Part shown: in pieces, positions 1 to 8,313 of the stretch
Position numbering within the stretch: the first letter of the stretch is position 1
Layout: each line of letters starts with the position of its first letter
DNA from: Burkholderia stagnalis
GTDB lineage: Bacteria; Pseudomonadota; Gammaproteobacteria; Burkholderiales; Burkholderiaceae
Reading direction: 5' to 3'
Assembly (NCBI RefSeq): GCF_902830275.1
Contig: NZ_CADESW010000032.1
Span: 1-49,903 of the forward strand
Length of the DNA stretch: 49,903 bases
Notes under the pieces: model-generated
What the model saw: only the letters and a program-made list of their open reading frames with translations
The model's database searches: none
Told to the model about the DNA's origin: nothing
Position numbers and translations under genes: made by a program

Positions 1-130
1 TGACTTACTTTAGTGTGAGACTCTTGATACTTTTGCTATCCGATCCGAGGATCGGTTCGCTGCCATCAAGCGCCCACACTTATCGGCTGTTAATTTTTAA
101 AGAACGTTTCTGCGAGAAATTCTTCCTTCT
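1..130 (-). other. rRNA operon leader (16S gene beyond left edge)
   Basis: Read on the minus strand, this stretch has a boxA-like GTTCTTTAA (complement of 97-105) followed by an AT-rich run. It then has a long stem whose arms lie near 11-27 and 68-83, with a smaller perfect hairpin inside (arms 40-46 and 49-55). BoxA plus a leader stem is the layout of transcribed spacer ahead of bacterial 16S rRNA, and the wording resembles Burkholderia rrn leaders as I remember them. No mature rRNA sequence is inside the window, so the assignment is an inference. Confidence 0.6.
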
Positions 131-165
131 CAGCAGCGCTGCGTTGTCAGCAGCAGAGAAACGAG

Positions 166-209
166 ATTATGAACACTGTTTCGCAGTTCGTCAACAACTT
201 TTTTAACTA
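166..209 (-). promoter_or_regulatory. Strong sigma-70 promoter with UP-like element, probably rrn P1
   Basis: On the minus strand there is a -35 TTGACG (complement of 189-194), a 17-base spacer and a -10 CATAAT (complement of 166-171). Directly upstream of the -35 is an A/T-tract (195-209) in an otherwise GC-rich region, as in UP elements of rRNA promoters. It reads leftwards into the boxA-containing leader. The start site should fall near 158-160. Confidence 0.7.
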
Positions 210-370
210 CTTCGTTGCGACTGCGGGGTTCATCTTCCTGCGCCGGCCGGCGCCCTACAGGCATCCAACCAACTTCGCTTCCCCCTTCCGCGCCGCGTTG
301 CCGTTAGCGCGAAAGAGGCGTGATTCTAGGCATCCCGCGCCGCCAGCGCAAGGGGGTGCGCGAAATAAAT

Positions 371-406
371 TTAAGGCCCCGCACGCTGTCGCGTGCGGGG
401 CCTTAA
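371..406 (-). terminator. Terminator of the phn operon
   Basis: A perfect 16-bp inverted repeat (371-386 and 391-406) with a 4-base loop, followed on the minus strand by a T/A-rich tail (AAATTTATTT). It lies 18 bases downstream of the stop of the HD-domain gene, the last gene of the minus-strand phosphonate operon, and shields that operon from the rRNA promoter beyond. Confidence 0.8.
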
Positions 407-424
407 ATAGAGGATGCAAAACCG

Positions 425-976
425 TCAGGCCACGCGCATCTGGCGCACGACGATCTCCATATAGTGATCCAGATCCGGCGTCGCCTTCCCTGCCGCCTTC
501 GCCGTATCGTCCCACCGGCGCAGACGCAGCGCGTCCGCCGCATGCGGGCGCTGCAGGAATGCGTCCGCTTCCGCGTCGCTGAAGATCCCGCCTTGCAGCG
601 CCAGGCTGCGTACCGAATCCGGCGACAGGCTCTCGTAGTAGCCGGCATCGATCCGGCACAGGCACCGCTTCGCGTCCACATGCAGCCTGATCGGCTCCAG
701 CACGGCGTCCGGCAGGATCGGCCGCAGGAACGGCAACACGTAATACTGATGGAGATCGTCGATGCCGCGCGCGCTCGGCGTCTCGCCCTGGCGATTCAGC
801 AAATGCCCGAGGTCGTGCAGGAACGCCGCCGCGACCAGCGCGTCGTCGGCCCCCGCCTCCTCCGCCAGCAGCCCGCTCTGCAGCGCATGCTCGAGCTGCG
901 TGACCGGCTCCCCGCTGTAAGCCACGTGGCCATGCTCGCGATACAGGCCGCGAATCTCTTCAAGCGTCAATGCCAT
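425..976 (-). CDS. PhnZ-like HD-domain oxygenase of phosphonate operons
   Basis: This 183-residue protein belongs to the phosphonate-operon HD-domain family that includes PhnZ, a mixed-valence di-iron oxygenase splitting the C-P bond of 1-hydroxy-2-aminoethylphosphonate. The PhnZ signature is visible: Tyr20 and Glu23 of a YSGE motif, His30, His54-Asp55 of LHDLGH, His76, His99 and a downstream Asp in RRWDD. It is the last gene of the minus-strand phn run, 4 bases after phnY. PhnZ normally needs the 2-oxoglutarate oxygenase PhnY*, to make its substrate, and no such gene is in the window. The phnY here is an aldehyde dehydrogenase. It may remove hydroxylated 2-AEP that PhnW cannot use. The family is clear, the role is inferred. 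Confidence 0.8.
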   Translation of the reverse strand: MALTLEEIRGLYREHGHVAYSGEPVTQLEHALQSGLLAEEAGADDALVAAAFLHDLGHLLNRQGETPSARGIDDLHQYYVLPFLRPILPDAVLEPIRLHVDAKRCLCRIDAGYYESLSPDSVRSLALQGGIFSDAEADAFLQRPHAADALRLRRWDDTAKAAGKATPDLDHYMEIVVRQMRVA

Positions 977-980
977 TCCG

Positions 981-2435
981 TCACTCCCAAGGCAGCGAGA
1001 AGGTCTTCAGGTTCGTGAAGCTCTTCATCGCCTCCTGAACGCCTTCCTTGTAACCCAGCCCGGAATCCTTGACGCCGCCGAACGGTGTCAGCTCCATCCG
1101 GTAGCCTGGCACTTCCCAGACATTCACGGTGCCGACGTTCAATTCGTTCACGAACCGCACGACCGCAGCCGTACTGTCCGTGCAGACACCCGACGACAAC
1201 CCGAACGCCGTGCCGTTGCTGATCCGGATCGCGTCGTCGATCGTATCGAACGCGATTACCGGCGACACGGGGCCGAACGTCTCCTCGCGCACCAGCGTCA
1301 TCGCCGGGTCGACGCGGTCGAGCACGGTCGGCGCATACAGCGCGCCCCGGCGCACATTGCCGGCCAACAGCCGCGCCCCCTGCGCGACCGCCTCATTGAC
1401 GCGCGCCTCGAACAGGCGCGCCGCCGCTTCGTCGATCACCGTGCCCATTTCGTTCGCGGGATCGAACGGATCGCCGTACGACCACGCACGCGTCAGCTCG
1501 ACCAGCCGCTCAGTGAAGGCCGGCGCAACCGAGCGCTGCACCAGGATGCGCTTGACCGCCGTGCAGCGCTGGCCGGAGTTCCGGTACGAGCCCTGCACCG
1601 CCAGCGATGCGGCGCGGTCGAGATCGGCATCGTCCAGCACGATCAGCGGATCGTTGCCGCCCAGTTCCAGCACGACGCGCCGGTATCCGGCCTTCGCGGC
1701 GATGGCCTTGCCGATCGCCACGCCGCCGGTGAACGTGATCAGCGATGCATGCGGATGCGTCACGAGTTCCTCCGCGATTTCGCCCGGATCCCCGGTCACG
1801 ACCTGCAGCATCGGCTCGGGCAGCCCGGCTTCGACCAGCAGACCGGCCAGATAGAACGCCGACAGCGGCACCTTCTCGGACGGCTTCAGGATCACCCGGT
1901 TGTTGGTCGCAATCGCCGGCGCGACCTTGTGCGCGACCTGATTCATCGGATGGTTGAACGGCGTGATCGCGACGATCACCCCGTCGAGCGGCTGGCGCTG
2001 CGAAAACACCCGGCGCGCCTTGCCGTGAGGCGTCAGGTCGCACGAGAAACTCTGCGCGTCATCGCGCAGCGCCTCGACCGACGCGAACTTCAGCACGTCC
2101 GCGACACGGCCGATTTCGTAGCGCGAATCCTGCTTGGACAGCCCGGATTCGAGCGAAATCAGGTCCGACGCTTCCTCGGTGCGTTCGCGCAGCAACGCCG
2201 CCGCCCGTTCGAGGATCTGCGAACGCTCGTAGCGCGTGAGCGCCGGCCGGTAAGCCATCGCGTAATCGAAGGCGGCGCGCACGTCGTCGACGCTCGCGAG
2301 CGGCACCGTGCCGACCCGCATGCCTGTATAAGGATCCGTCACATCCAGGGTCCGCTCGCGCACCGCGCGTTCGCCGCGCCAGCGCAGCGCCTCGGCGCGA
2401 AACGCCGGATGATCCTGCCGTTGCCTCGACGTCAT
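981..2435 (-). CDS. phnY: Phosphonoacetaldehyde dehydrogenase
   Basis: A 484-residue aldehyde dehydrogenase that oxidises phosphonoacetaldehyde to phosphonoacetate with NAD+, the middle step of the PhnW-PhnY-PhnA route. The family motif ELGGND precedes the catalytic cysteine, Cys291 in NSGQRCTAV, which is the same number as in the characterised Sinorhizobium meliloti PhnY. The ATG at 2433-2435 overlaps the phnA stop by 4 bases (ATGA), indicating coupled translation. The frame stays open far upstream in antisense to phnA sense, but that extension shows no recognisable protein. Substrate assignment rests on the phnA neighbour. Confidence 0.92.
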   Translation of the reverse strand: MTSRQRQDHPAFRAEALRWRGERAVRERTLDVTDPYTGMRVGTVPLASVDDVRAAFDYAMAYRPALTRYERSQILERAAALLRERTEEASDLISLESGLSKQDSRYEIGRVADVLKFASVEALRDDAQSFSCDLTPHGKARRVFSQRQPLDGVIVAITPFNHPMNQVAHKVAPAIATNNRVILKPSEKVPLSAFYLAGLLVEAGLPEPMLQVVTGDPGEIAEELVTHPHASLITFTGGVAIGKAIAAKAGYRRVVLELGGNDPLIVLDDADLDRAASLAVQGSYRNSGQRCTAVKRILVQRSVAPAFTERLVELTRAWSYGDPFDPANEMGTVIDEAAARLFEARVNEAVAQGARLLAGNVRRGALYAPTVLDRVDPAMTLVREETFGPVSPVIAFDTIDDAIRISNGTAFGLSSGVCTDSTAAVVRFVNELNVGTVNVWEVPGYRMELTPFGGVKDSGLGYKEGVQEAMKSFTNLKTFSLPWE

Positions 2436-3676
2436 GATGCGATCCGGTTCAGCGCGAAGTCGAACACGTCGAAATTGCGCGGACGACGCGCGGGATCGCC
2501 CCGCTCCACGCGCCGGTTGAACAGCAGCGGCACCTCCTGCTCCGACACGCCGCCGTGCGAACGCAGCGGCACGGTCAGGCCGGACAGGTCGTGCTCGCGC
2601 TCGCGCGTGCCGAGCGTCATGTCGCGGCGCGCGATCACCACCAGGTCGCCGATGCGGTCGGCCGGCAGCTCGAAGCGCGCCGACGCTTCCGCGTTGTCGA
2701 GCACGAGCTCGACGCCATCCAGCCCGCCGACGCGCCACATCGCGTCGGTCCGGTCGACGCCCGGCGCCAGGTAGACGGTCGCGAACGAACCGAGCGCGCC
2801 GTGGTGCACGACATACGGATCGGTAATCGGCAGGATCACGCGCGCGGCCTGCGCGCCGAACCAGCCGTCGAATGCATCCTGCAGATAGACGACGTTCGGC
2901 CGGCCGGTCGCCGGATCGTGCTTCGCGTTCATCCCGTGATCGGCGGTCAGCCCGATCACCCAGCCGAGCGCGTCGAGCTGCGCGAGATAGCGGTCCATCA
3001 TCGCGTAGAACGCGTTCGCGCCGGCGCTGCCGGGCGCGCACTTGTGCTGCACGTAGTCGGTGGTCGACAGATACATCAGGTCGATCTGGCGCGTCTGCGC
3101 GAGCCGCACGCCCGCCGCGAACACGAACTCGGACAGCGCCGCGCTGTAGACGTCCGGCGACGGCAACCCGACCCAGTCGAGCACGTCGGCGATGCCGTTG
3201 TCCGCGAGATTCGCCTGCGCGGCCTTCTCCGCGGAAAAGCAGATGCCGCGCATCCGCCAGCCGAGCAGGCGGCGCAGCTTGTCCTTCGCCGTCACGACCG
3301 CCACCCGCGCGCCAGCGTCGGCGGCCGCCGCGAGCAGCGTGCCGGCCCGCAGGTAGGCCGGATCGTTCATCATCACCTCGGCGCCGCGCCCGCCGTCGGC
3401 GTCCGGATCCCAGAAGTAGTTGCCGCAGATGCCGTGCACCGACGGCGGCACGCCGCAGACGATCGACAGGTTGTTCGGGTTGGTGAACGTCGGCACGACG
3501 CAATCGGCGCGCCACGCCGTGCCTTCCGCGAACATCCTGCCGACGAACGGCGCGACGCCCGCCTCCACCGCCCGCTCCAGATAGTCGTATTCGCAGCCGT
3601 CGACGCACACGACGACGGTCGGCTCGGACGGCAGCCGGTAGCGCCGGCCATTGACGTCGACGTATCGGTCGGTCAT
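2432..3676 (-). CDS. phnA: Phosphonoacetate hydrolase
   Basis: A 414-residue enzyme of the alkaline phosphatase superfamily (nucleotide pyrophosphatase/phosphodiesterase type) that cleaves phosphonoacetate to acetate and phosphate with two zinc ions. Visible metal and catalytic positions are Asp26 in VCVDG, the nucleophile Thr65 in PTFTNPNN, Asp207 and His211 in TTDYVQH, Asp246-His247 in TADHG, and a late His in SHGG. These line up within 3-4 residues of the S. meliloti enzyme. The chosen ATG has a GGAGG ribosome site at good spacing. It sits between phnV and phnY in the 2-AEP operon. Confidence 0.93.
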   Translation of the reverse strand: MTDRYVDVNGRRYRLPSEPTVVVCVDGCEYDYLERAVEAGVAPFVGRMFAEGTAWRADCVVPTFTNPNNLSIVCGVPPSVHGICGNYFWDPDADGGRGAEVMMNDPAYLRAGTLLAAAADAGARVAVVTAKDKLRRLLGWRMRGICFSAEKAAQANLADNGIADVLDWVGLPSPDVYSAALSEFVFAAGVRLAQTRQIDLMYLSTTDYVQHKCAPGSAGANAFYAMMDRYLAQLDALGWVIGLTADHGMNAKHDPATGRPNVVYLQDAFDGWFGAQAARVILPITDPYVVHHGALGSFATVYLAPGVDRTDAMWRVGGLDGVELVLDNAEASARFELPADRIGDLVVIARRDMTLGTREREHDLSGLTVPLRSHGGVSEQEVPLLFNRRVERGDPARRPRNFDVFDFALNRIAS

Positions 3677-3735
3677 ATGAACCTCCGTGCCGGCGGCCGG
3701 CGCGTCGCCGGAAAGCCGCAACGAGAATGCCGCGT

Positions 3736-4596
3736 TCATGCCCCGGCCCGCCCGCCGCGCGGCACGCGTGCGGCAATCAGCAGCAGCGCCGCGAGCGACG
3801 CGCCGAGCATCATCAGCGACAGCGCCGACGCCGGCAGGTAATAGCCGCGCTCCACCTGGCCGATCACGACGATCGGCACGGTGGCGAAGCCGGGCGGATA
3901 GACCGTCAGCGTCGCGCCGAGCTCGCCGAGCGACAGCGCGAAGCCGAGCGCGAGGCTCGCGCGCAGCGCCGGCACGAGCTGCGGCAGCAGCACGCGGCGC
4001 AGCACCATCGCGGGCGGCGCGCCGAGGCTGGCCGCGGCCTCGCGCAGCACCGTCAGTTCCGGGCGCAGCGCCGCCGCCGCGCAGCGATAGCAGAACGGCA
4101 GGATCAGCGCGAGCTGCACGAACACGACGATCGCCGCCGAACTCGACAAGTCGACCGGCTTCTGGTGATACGCGATCAGCACCGCGAGCCCGAGCACGAC
4201 GCTCGGCACGCCGTTGGGCACCATCACGAGCGCGTCGACCGCCGCGCCGATGCCGCGCCGGTCGCGCCCTTCGAGCGCGAGCGCGAGCCACAGCCCGAGG
4301 ATCGTGCCGAGCACGGCCACCCCGAAGCCGATCTCGAGGCTCGTCGCGAGCGCGCCGTATTCCTGCGAACCGAGATGCTCGAACCAGCGCAGGCTGTAGC
4401 CGGCCGGCAGGATCGTGCCGGACCAGCGGCTCGACACGCTCGACAGCGCGACAACGACCACCGGCAGCACGAACAGCCAGAAGCACGCGAACGCGGCGAG
4501 CGCCAGCGCGGCCCGCGACGCGTGCTTGAGCAGCGTGTCGCTCCAGCCCGGCTCGTGGCGCGGCACGGCCTGCCCGATTCGATATTCAGCGGACAT
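3736..4596 (-). CDS. phnV: 2-AEP ABC transporter permease
   Basis: A 286-residue inner-membrane permease (BPD_transp_1 family) with about six hydrophobic segments, the first near residues 30-52. The cytoplasmic EAA-type loop reads EAAASLGAPPAMV and contacts the ATPase. Its start overlaps the end of phnU by 11 bases, and it is the second half of a heterodimeric permease with PhnU. A 59-base gap separates it from phnA. The ligand is inferred from the adjacent PhnW, PhnA and PhnY enzymes. Confidence 0.88.
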   Translation of the reverse strand: MSAEYRIGQAVPRHEPGWSDTLLKHASRAALALAAFACFWLFVLPVVVVALSSVSSRWSGTILPAGYSLRWFEHLGSQEYGALATSLEIGFGVAVLGTILGLWLALALEGRDRRGIGAAVDALVMVPNGVPSVVLGLAVLIAYHQKPVDLSSSAAIVVFVQLALILPFCYRCAAAALRPELTVLREAAASLGAPPAMVLRRVLLPQLVPALRASLALGFALSLGELGATLTVYPPGFATVPIVVIGQVERGYYLPASALSLMMLGASLAALLLIAARVPRGGRAGA

Positions 4597-5509
4597 CGCG
4601 CGCGCCTCCCATGGCCCGCCGGTTCACCCGGCGATAGATCGAATACAGCGCCAGCGACAGCGCGAGCATCGCGACCGCGCCCGCCGATGCGGTGGGCAGG
4701 TCGAGATCGACGGTCGCGCTGCTGTAGATCGCGACCGGCAGCGTGACGAGCTTCGCGCTGCCGAGCACGAGCAGGATCCCGAATTCGTTCAGCGTCAGCA
4801 GGAAGCACAGCACGGTGCCGGCCGCGATCCCGGGCCACGCGATCGGCAGCACGACGCGCCGCGCCAGCATCCCGCCCGACGCGCCGAGGCTGCGCGCCGC
4901 TTCGATCAGGCGCAGGTCGAGCGTCGCGAACGACGCGAGCGTCGGCCGCACGACGAACGGCGTATAGAACACGGTCTGCGCGAGGATCACGCCGCCGAAG
5001 CCGAACAGGAAGTCGAGCGGCGGCTGGTCGAGATGGAACAGCTGCTGCAGCGCGATGCTGACCGAGCCTTGCGAGCCGTACAGGAAGATCAGCGTGAAGG
5101 CGACGAGAAACGACGGGAACGCGACGTACAGCTCCAGGAAGCGCGTGACGAGCGACGCGCCCGGAAATGGCCGGAAGAACAGCAGCGCGGCCAGCAGCAC
5201 GCCGAGCACCGACGCGGTGCCGGCGCTGGCGAACAGGACGCCGAGCGTCGTCAGCAGCACGCTGCGCGTGTCGGGATTGCCGAAGAAGTTCCGGTAGGCG
5301 GCGAAGCTCAGCCCGTGGTCGCCGCTCAGGCTCAGCAGCACGAGCCGCGCGAGCGGATAGACGACGAGCGGGCCGAGCACGACGACCGCGAGCAGGATCA
5401 GGTGCCAGTCGCCGGCGCGCTTGCGGCGCCGCGCGGCGACGGCATGCGCGGCGGCCGACGCGAGCGCCTGCGGCGACAGCCCGGCGTCAGGGCTCGATAA
5501 GGACGACAT
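4586..5509 (-). CDS. phnU: 2-AEP ABC transporter permease
   Basis: A permease of about 307 residues with an N-terminal membrane segment near 45-65 and an EAA loop (EAARSLGASGGML) in the C-terminal half. I chose the ATG at 5507-5509 because a GAGG ribosome site sits just upstream on the minus strand. A start nine codons earlier is possible but has weaker context. It overlaps phnT by 23 bases and phnV by 11, so phnT, phnU and phnV should be translated together. Confidence 0.87.
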   Translation of the reverse strand: MSSLSSPDAGLSPQALASAAAHAVAARRRKRAGDWHLILLAVVVLGPLVVYPLARLVLLSLSGDHGLSFAAYRNFFGNPDTRSVLLTTLGVLFASAGTASVLGVLLAALLFFRPFPGASLVTRFLELYVAFPSFLVAFTLIFLYGSQGSVSIALQQLFHLDQPPLDFLFGFGGVILAQTVFYTPFVVRPTLASFATLDLRLIEAARSLGASGGMLARRVVLPIAWPGIAAGTVLCFLLTLNEFGILLVLGSAKLVTLPVAIYSSATVDLDLPTASAGAVAMLALSLALYSIYRRVNRRAMGGARDVR

Positions 5510-6590
5510 CGTCTGCCTCGCAATGCAGGGAAACACGCGCGCCGCGCTCGGGCGCCGCGCCGCGGCCGCGCTGCATCGTCACGCGCACCGGCTCGTCCGG
5601 CGCCGCGTCGACCACGACGGCGATCGACAGCTCCGCGCCCTGCCATTCGACCGACGCGACCGTGCCATGCAGCCCGCCCGCCGCGAGCGGCTTGACGGCC
5701 AGTTGCTCGGGGCGCACGCACGCGACCTTGTCGCGCACGTCGTGGCGCGGATCGCCGAGCGGAAAGATCACGCGCGGCGGCAGCAGGTTGGCCGGGCCCA
5801 GGTAGCGCGCGACGTAGCCGTTGCGCGGCGTGTCGTACAGCTGCTGCGGCGTGCCGAGCTGCGCGACGTGGCCGTCGCGCATCAGCAGCGCGCGATCGGA
5901 CAGCACCAGCGCGTCGTCGCGGTCGTGCGTCACGCACACGACGGTCAGGTTCGGCAGGCGCTCGTGCAGCGCCTTCAGTTCGCTGCGCACCGACGCGCGC
6001 AGGTTCGCGTCGAGCGCCGACAGCGGCTCGTCGAGCAGCAGCACGTCGGGCTCGATCACGAGCGCGCGGGCGAGCGCGACGCGCTGCTGCATCCCGCCTG
6101 ACAGCTGCGCCGGCAGGTGATGGCCGGCATCGCCGAGTTGCACGAGCTTCAGCGCGTCGGCGACGCGGCGCGTCACCTCGGCGGACGCCATGCGCCGCGC
6201 GCGCAGGCCGAATGCGACGTTCTCGAACACCGACAGGTGCGGGAACAGCGCGTAGTTCTGGAACAGCAGGCCGAGATTGCGCTTGTGCGGCGGCGCATAG
6301 GTCAGGTCGCGCCCGGCGACGGTCAGCGTGCCGGTCAGGCCATCGGCCTTCACGAACCCGGCGATGAAGCGCAGCAGCGTGGTCTTGCCGCAGCCGCTCT
6401 TGCCGAGCACGGTCAGAAATTCGCCGGCGCCGATCGACAGCGTCAGATCGTCCAGCACCGTGCGCGCGCCGTAGCGCACGCTCAGGTGCTCGATCCGCAC
6501 GCCGCCCGGCGCGCCGGACCGCTGCGTCGCATGCGGCTCGGCGGCGCCGAATGCGCCGGGATGGGTCAGGGTGGTGTCCACCGGATTCAT
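5487..6590 (-). CDS. phnT: 2-AEP ABC transporter ATP-binding protein
   Basis: A 367-residue ATPase that powers the PhnU/PhnV permease at the inner face of the membrane. It carries Walker A GKSGCGKTT, the signature LSGGMQQR, Walker B VLLLDEP, and a switch histidine in VTHD. The C-terminal ~100 residues form the TOBE-like regulatory domain seen in spermidine/putrescine and iron type ATPases. The ATG has an AAAGG ribosome site. Directly upstream is the 287-bp nested inverted repeat separating it from phnS. Confidence 0.9.
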   Translation of the reverse strand: MNPVDTTLTHPGAFGAAEPHATQRSGAPGGVRIEHLSVRYGARTVLDDLTLSIGAGEFLTVLGKSGCGKTTLLRFIAGFVKADGLTGTLTVAGRDLTYAPPHKRNLGLLFQNYALFPHLSVFENVAFGLRARRMASAEVTRRVADALKLVQLGDAGHHLPAQLSGGMQQRVALARALVIEPDVLLLDEPLSALDANLRASVRSELKALHERLPNLTVVCVTHDRDDALVLSDRALLMRDGHVAQLGTPQQLYDTPRNGYVARYLGPANLLPPRVIFPLGDPRHDVRDKVACVRPEQLAVKPLAAGGLHGTVASVEWQGAELSIAVVVDAAPDEPVRVTMQRGRGAAPERGARVSLHCEADDVVLIEP

Positions 6591-6599
6591 CCTTTCGAT

Positions 6600-6886
6600 A
6601 GGGCCTGTTCCCGCTCATAACGGGCTTGCGAACGTACCTTGCCGGCCGCAGTGCAAGAAGCAAGGAGCGCCGTTTGGCCAAGCCAAACAAGCGACGCGCG
6701 ACGCCGCAATGCAGCCGGCAAGGTACGTTCCCGAAACTAAAAAAATCTTCCAGGGGCTGGCCGCCGGAAGGGCCGATCGTTGCGTCATGCTTCTCGCGAA
6801 TACGCCCGGTATTCGCTTCGTCGCAGTCCTTGCGCTCGGCCCTTCCGGCGGCCGGCGCAAGCCCGTTATGAGCGGGAACAGGCCCT
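6600..6886. repeat. Nested inverted-repeat element forming a three-way junction
   Basis: The outer arms (6600-6628 and 6858-6886) are a perfect 29-bp inverted repeat. Inside are two independent stems placed one after the other: 6630-6646 with 6714-6730 (17 bp, capped by a hairpin at 6672-6688) and 6759-6776 with 6836-6853 (18 bp, capped by a hairpin at 6796-6816). As RNA or cruciform DNA it would fold into a closed three-way junction. It fills almost the whole phnS-phnT gap. It encodes no recognisable transposase. It may be a mobile non-coding repeat and may act as an attenuator or RNA-stabilising barrier between phnS and phnTUV. Confidence 0.9.
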
Positions 6887-6903
6887 CAGGCGGCGTGCGC
6901 CGG

Positions 6904-7995
6904 TCACTTCGGCTTGACGACGTCGGTCTGCTTGCCCGAGCTGCCGATCACGTCCTTCTTCCAGCGCTCGATCCACACCGGCTTCTTCGCCATCACCTGG
7001 CTCCAGTCGACCGGGATCAGCTTCACGCCCGCGATCGCCTTCTTGACCGCCTCGCCGTTCTTGCCGGCGAGCGGCACGTCGGTGCGGCCCGGGATGCCGT
7101 ACATGTCCGGCACCTTCGACTGCACGTCCGTCGACATCAGGTAGTCGATCAGCTTCTTGCCGGCGTCCTGGTTCGGGCCGCTCTTGATCAGGCCGATGCC
7201 GTACGGCAGCTGGAACGTCGTCGGCTGGTCGCCGTCCTTCGCCGCGAGGAAGATCGGCTTGATCGACAGGCCGCCGTGCTCGGCGTCGTCGAGGTCCATC
7301 TGCAGGTCGCCGTTCGCGACGTTGATCTCGTTGCGCGACAGCAGCACGTTCAGGTAGCCCGTGCCCTTGGTGTGGAACTTCACGCTCTGCGACAGCTTCG
7401 CGAGATAGTCGAACGCCTTGTCCTCGCCCATCAGCGTGGTCGTCAGGATCAGCACGGCCATCCCGTCGCCGGCCGTGGCCGGGTTCGAGTACGCGATCTT
7501 GCCCGCGTAGTTCGGCGACAGCAGGTCGGCGAACGTCTTCGGCTGCTGCTTGACGACTTCCGGGTTGATCGCGAACGAGAAGTAGTTGTTCACGAACGTC
7601 GCCCAGGTGCCGTCTTCCGCCTTCGCGATCGCCGGCACGTTCTTGTAGTTGACGCTCTGGTACGCCTGCAGCAGGCCCATCTGGCCGGCTTGCTGGATGA
7701 ACGGCGGCAGCGTGACGATCACGTCGGCCTTCGGCGAATTCTTCTCGACGTTCGCGCGGTTCACGACTTCGCCGCTGCCCGCCGTGACGATGTTGACCTT
7801 CACGCCTTCCTTCTTCTCGAACGCCGGCAGCACGTCGCGATAGAGGTTCTCGAGGCCGTCCGCCGTATACAGCACGACCGCGTTCGCGGCGTGGGCCGGC
7901 AGCGCGGCGCCTTGCAGCAGACCGGCGGCGCAGGCGGCCAGCGCGAGCTTGCGGAACGCGCCGGCACCGGCGCGCGGGGAATTCTGCTGTGTCAT
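6904..7995 (-). CDS. phnS: 2-AEP periplasmic binding protein
   Basis: A 363-residue extracellular solute-binding protein (family 1/iron-type fold) that captures 2-aminoethylphosphonate for PhnTUV. The N-terminus is a signal peptide: basic FRKLA, a hydrophobic run, then cleavage after AHA before ANAVV. I chose the ATG at 7993-7995 because GGAG lies seven bases upstream. A start nine codons earlier would place a basic extension ahead of the signal. As first gene of the minus-strand run it is separated from phnT by the nested repeat, which could allow more binding protein than permease to be made. Confidence 0.9.
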   Translation of the reverse strand: MTQQNSPRAGAGAFRKLALAACAAGLLQGAALPAHAANAVVLYTADGLENLYRDVLPAFEKKEGVKVNIVTAGSGEVVNRANVEKNSPKADVIVTLPPFIQQAGQMGLLQAYQSVNYKNVPAIAKAEDGTWATFVNNYFSFAINPEVVKQQPKTFADLLSPNYAGKIAYSNPATAGDGMAVLILTTTLMGEDKAFDYLAKLSQSVKFHTKGTGYLNVLLSRNEINVANGDLQMDLDDAEHGGLSIKPIFLAAKDGDQPTTFQLPYGIGLIKSGPNQDAGKKLIDYLMSTDVQSKVPDMYGIPGRTDVPLAGKNGEAVKKAIAGVKLIPVDWSQVMAKKPVWIERWKKDVIGSSGKQTDVVKPK

Positions 7996-8313
7996 CTCAC
8001 TTCTCCGTAGACGGGACATCAAACGGCCGGGGCACGACCGGCTCTGTCGACCAGAGTTGGCGCTTCAGCGCTTACTCTGGCCCCAGGCAGAGCAGTAATA
8101 GGGGGCGACCCGCCAGCGGGCCCGCCTCGTCGCCGCCCGAGCGATCCTGGACCGATGCGGTTTCGTGCGGCAAGCGAAGGATCACAGCGTTCGATGACAA
8201 CCCCGTGACGACTGCCACAACTTCCAAAAAATGACACATTTTGCCAATATCATACACATCGATCCGGAGACGCCGATCTGCGTCCCGCCCCTGTTCCCGT
8301 TGGAGAAAACCCG
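7996..8313. promoter_or_regulatory. Divergent phnS/phnW promoter region
   Basis: This 318-base gap must hold promoters for both arms of the phosphonate regulon. The clearest element is a dyad at 8051-8080: arms CCAGAGT and ACTCTGG around an inner GCGC-TTCA-GCGC hairpin (8060-8071), which could be an operator or a leader hairpin of phnS. An AT-richer patch at 8222-8260 lies where the phnW promoter is expected, but I cannot fix a -35/-10 pair. A GGAG at 8302-8305 is the phnW ribosome site. No regulator gene is within the locus. Confidence 0.5.

Noticed and set aside
2436..3776. Very long open frame running upstream of phnY through phnA
   Set aside because: It is a shadow frame of phnA, which has the correct motifs, start and ribosome site. 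Arg-rich low-complexity translation is typical of GC-rich shadows.
6615..6871. Two overlapping 81-codon open frames on opposite strands
   Set aside because: They arise from the symmetry of the nested inverted repeat, lack ribosome sites and resemble no protein.
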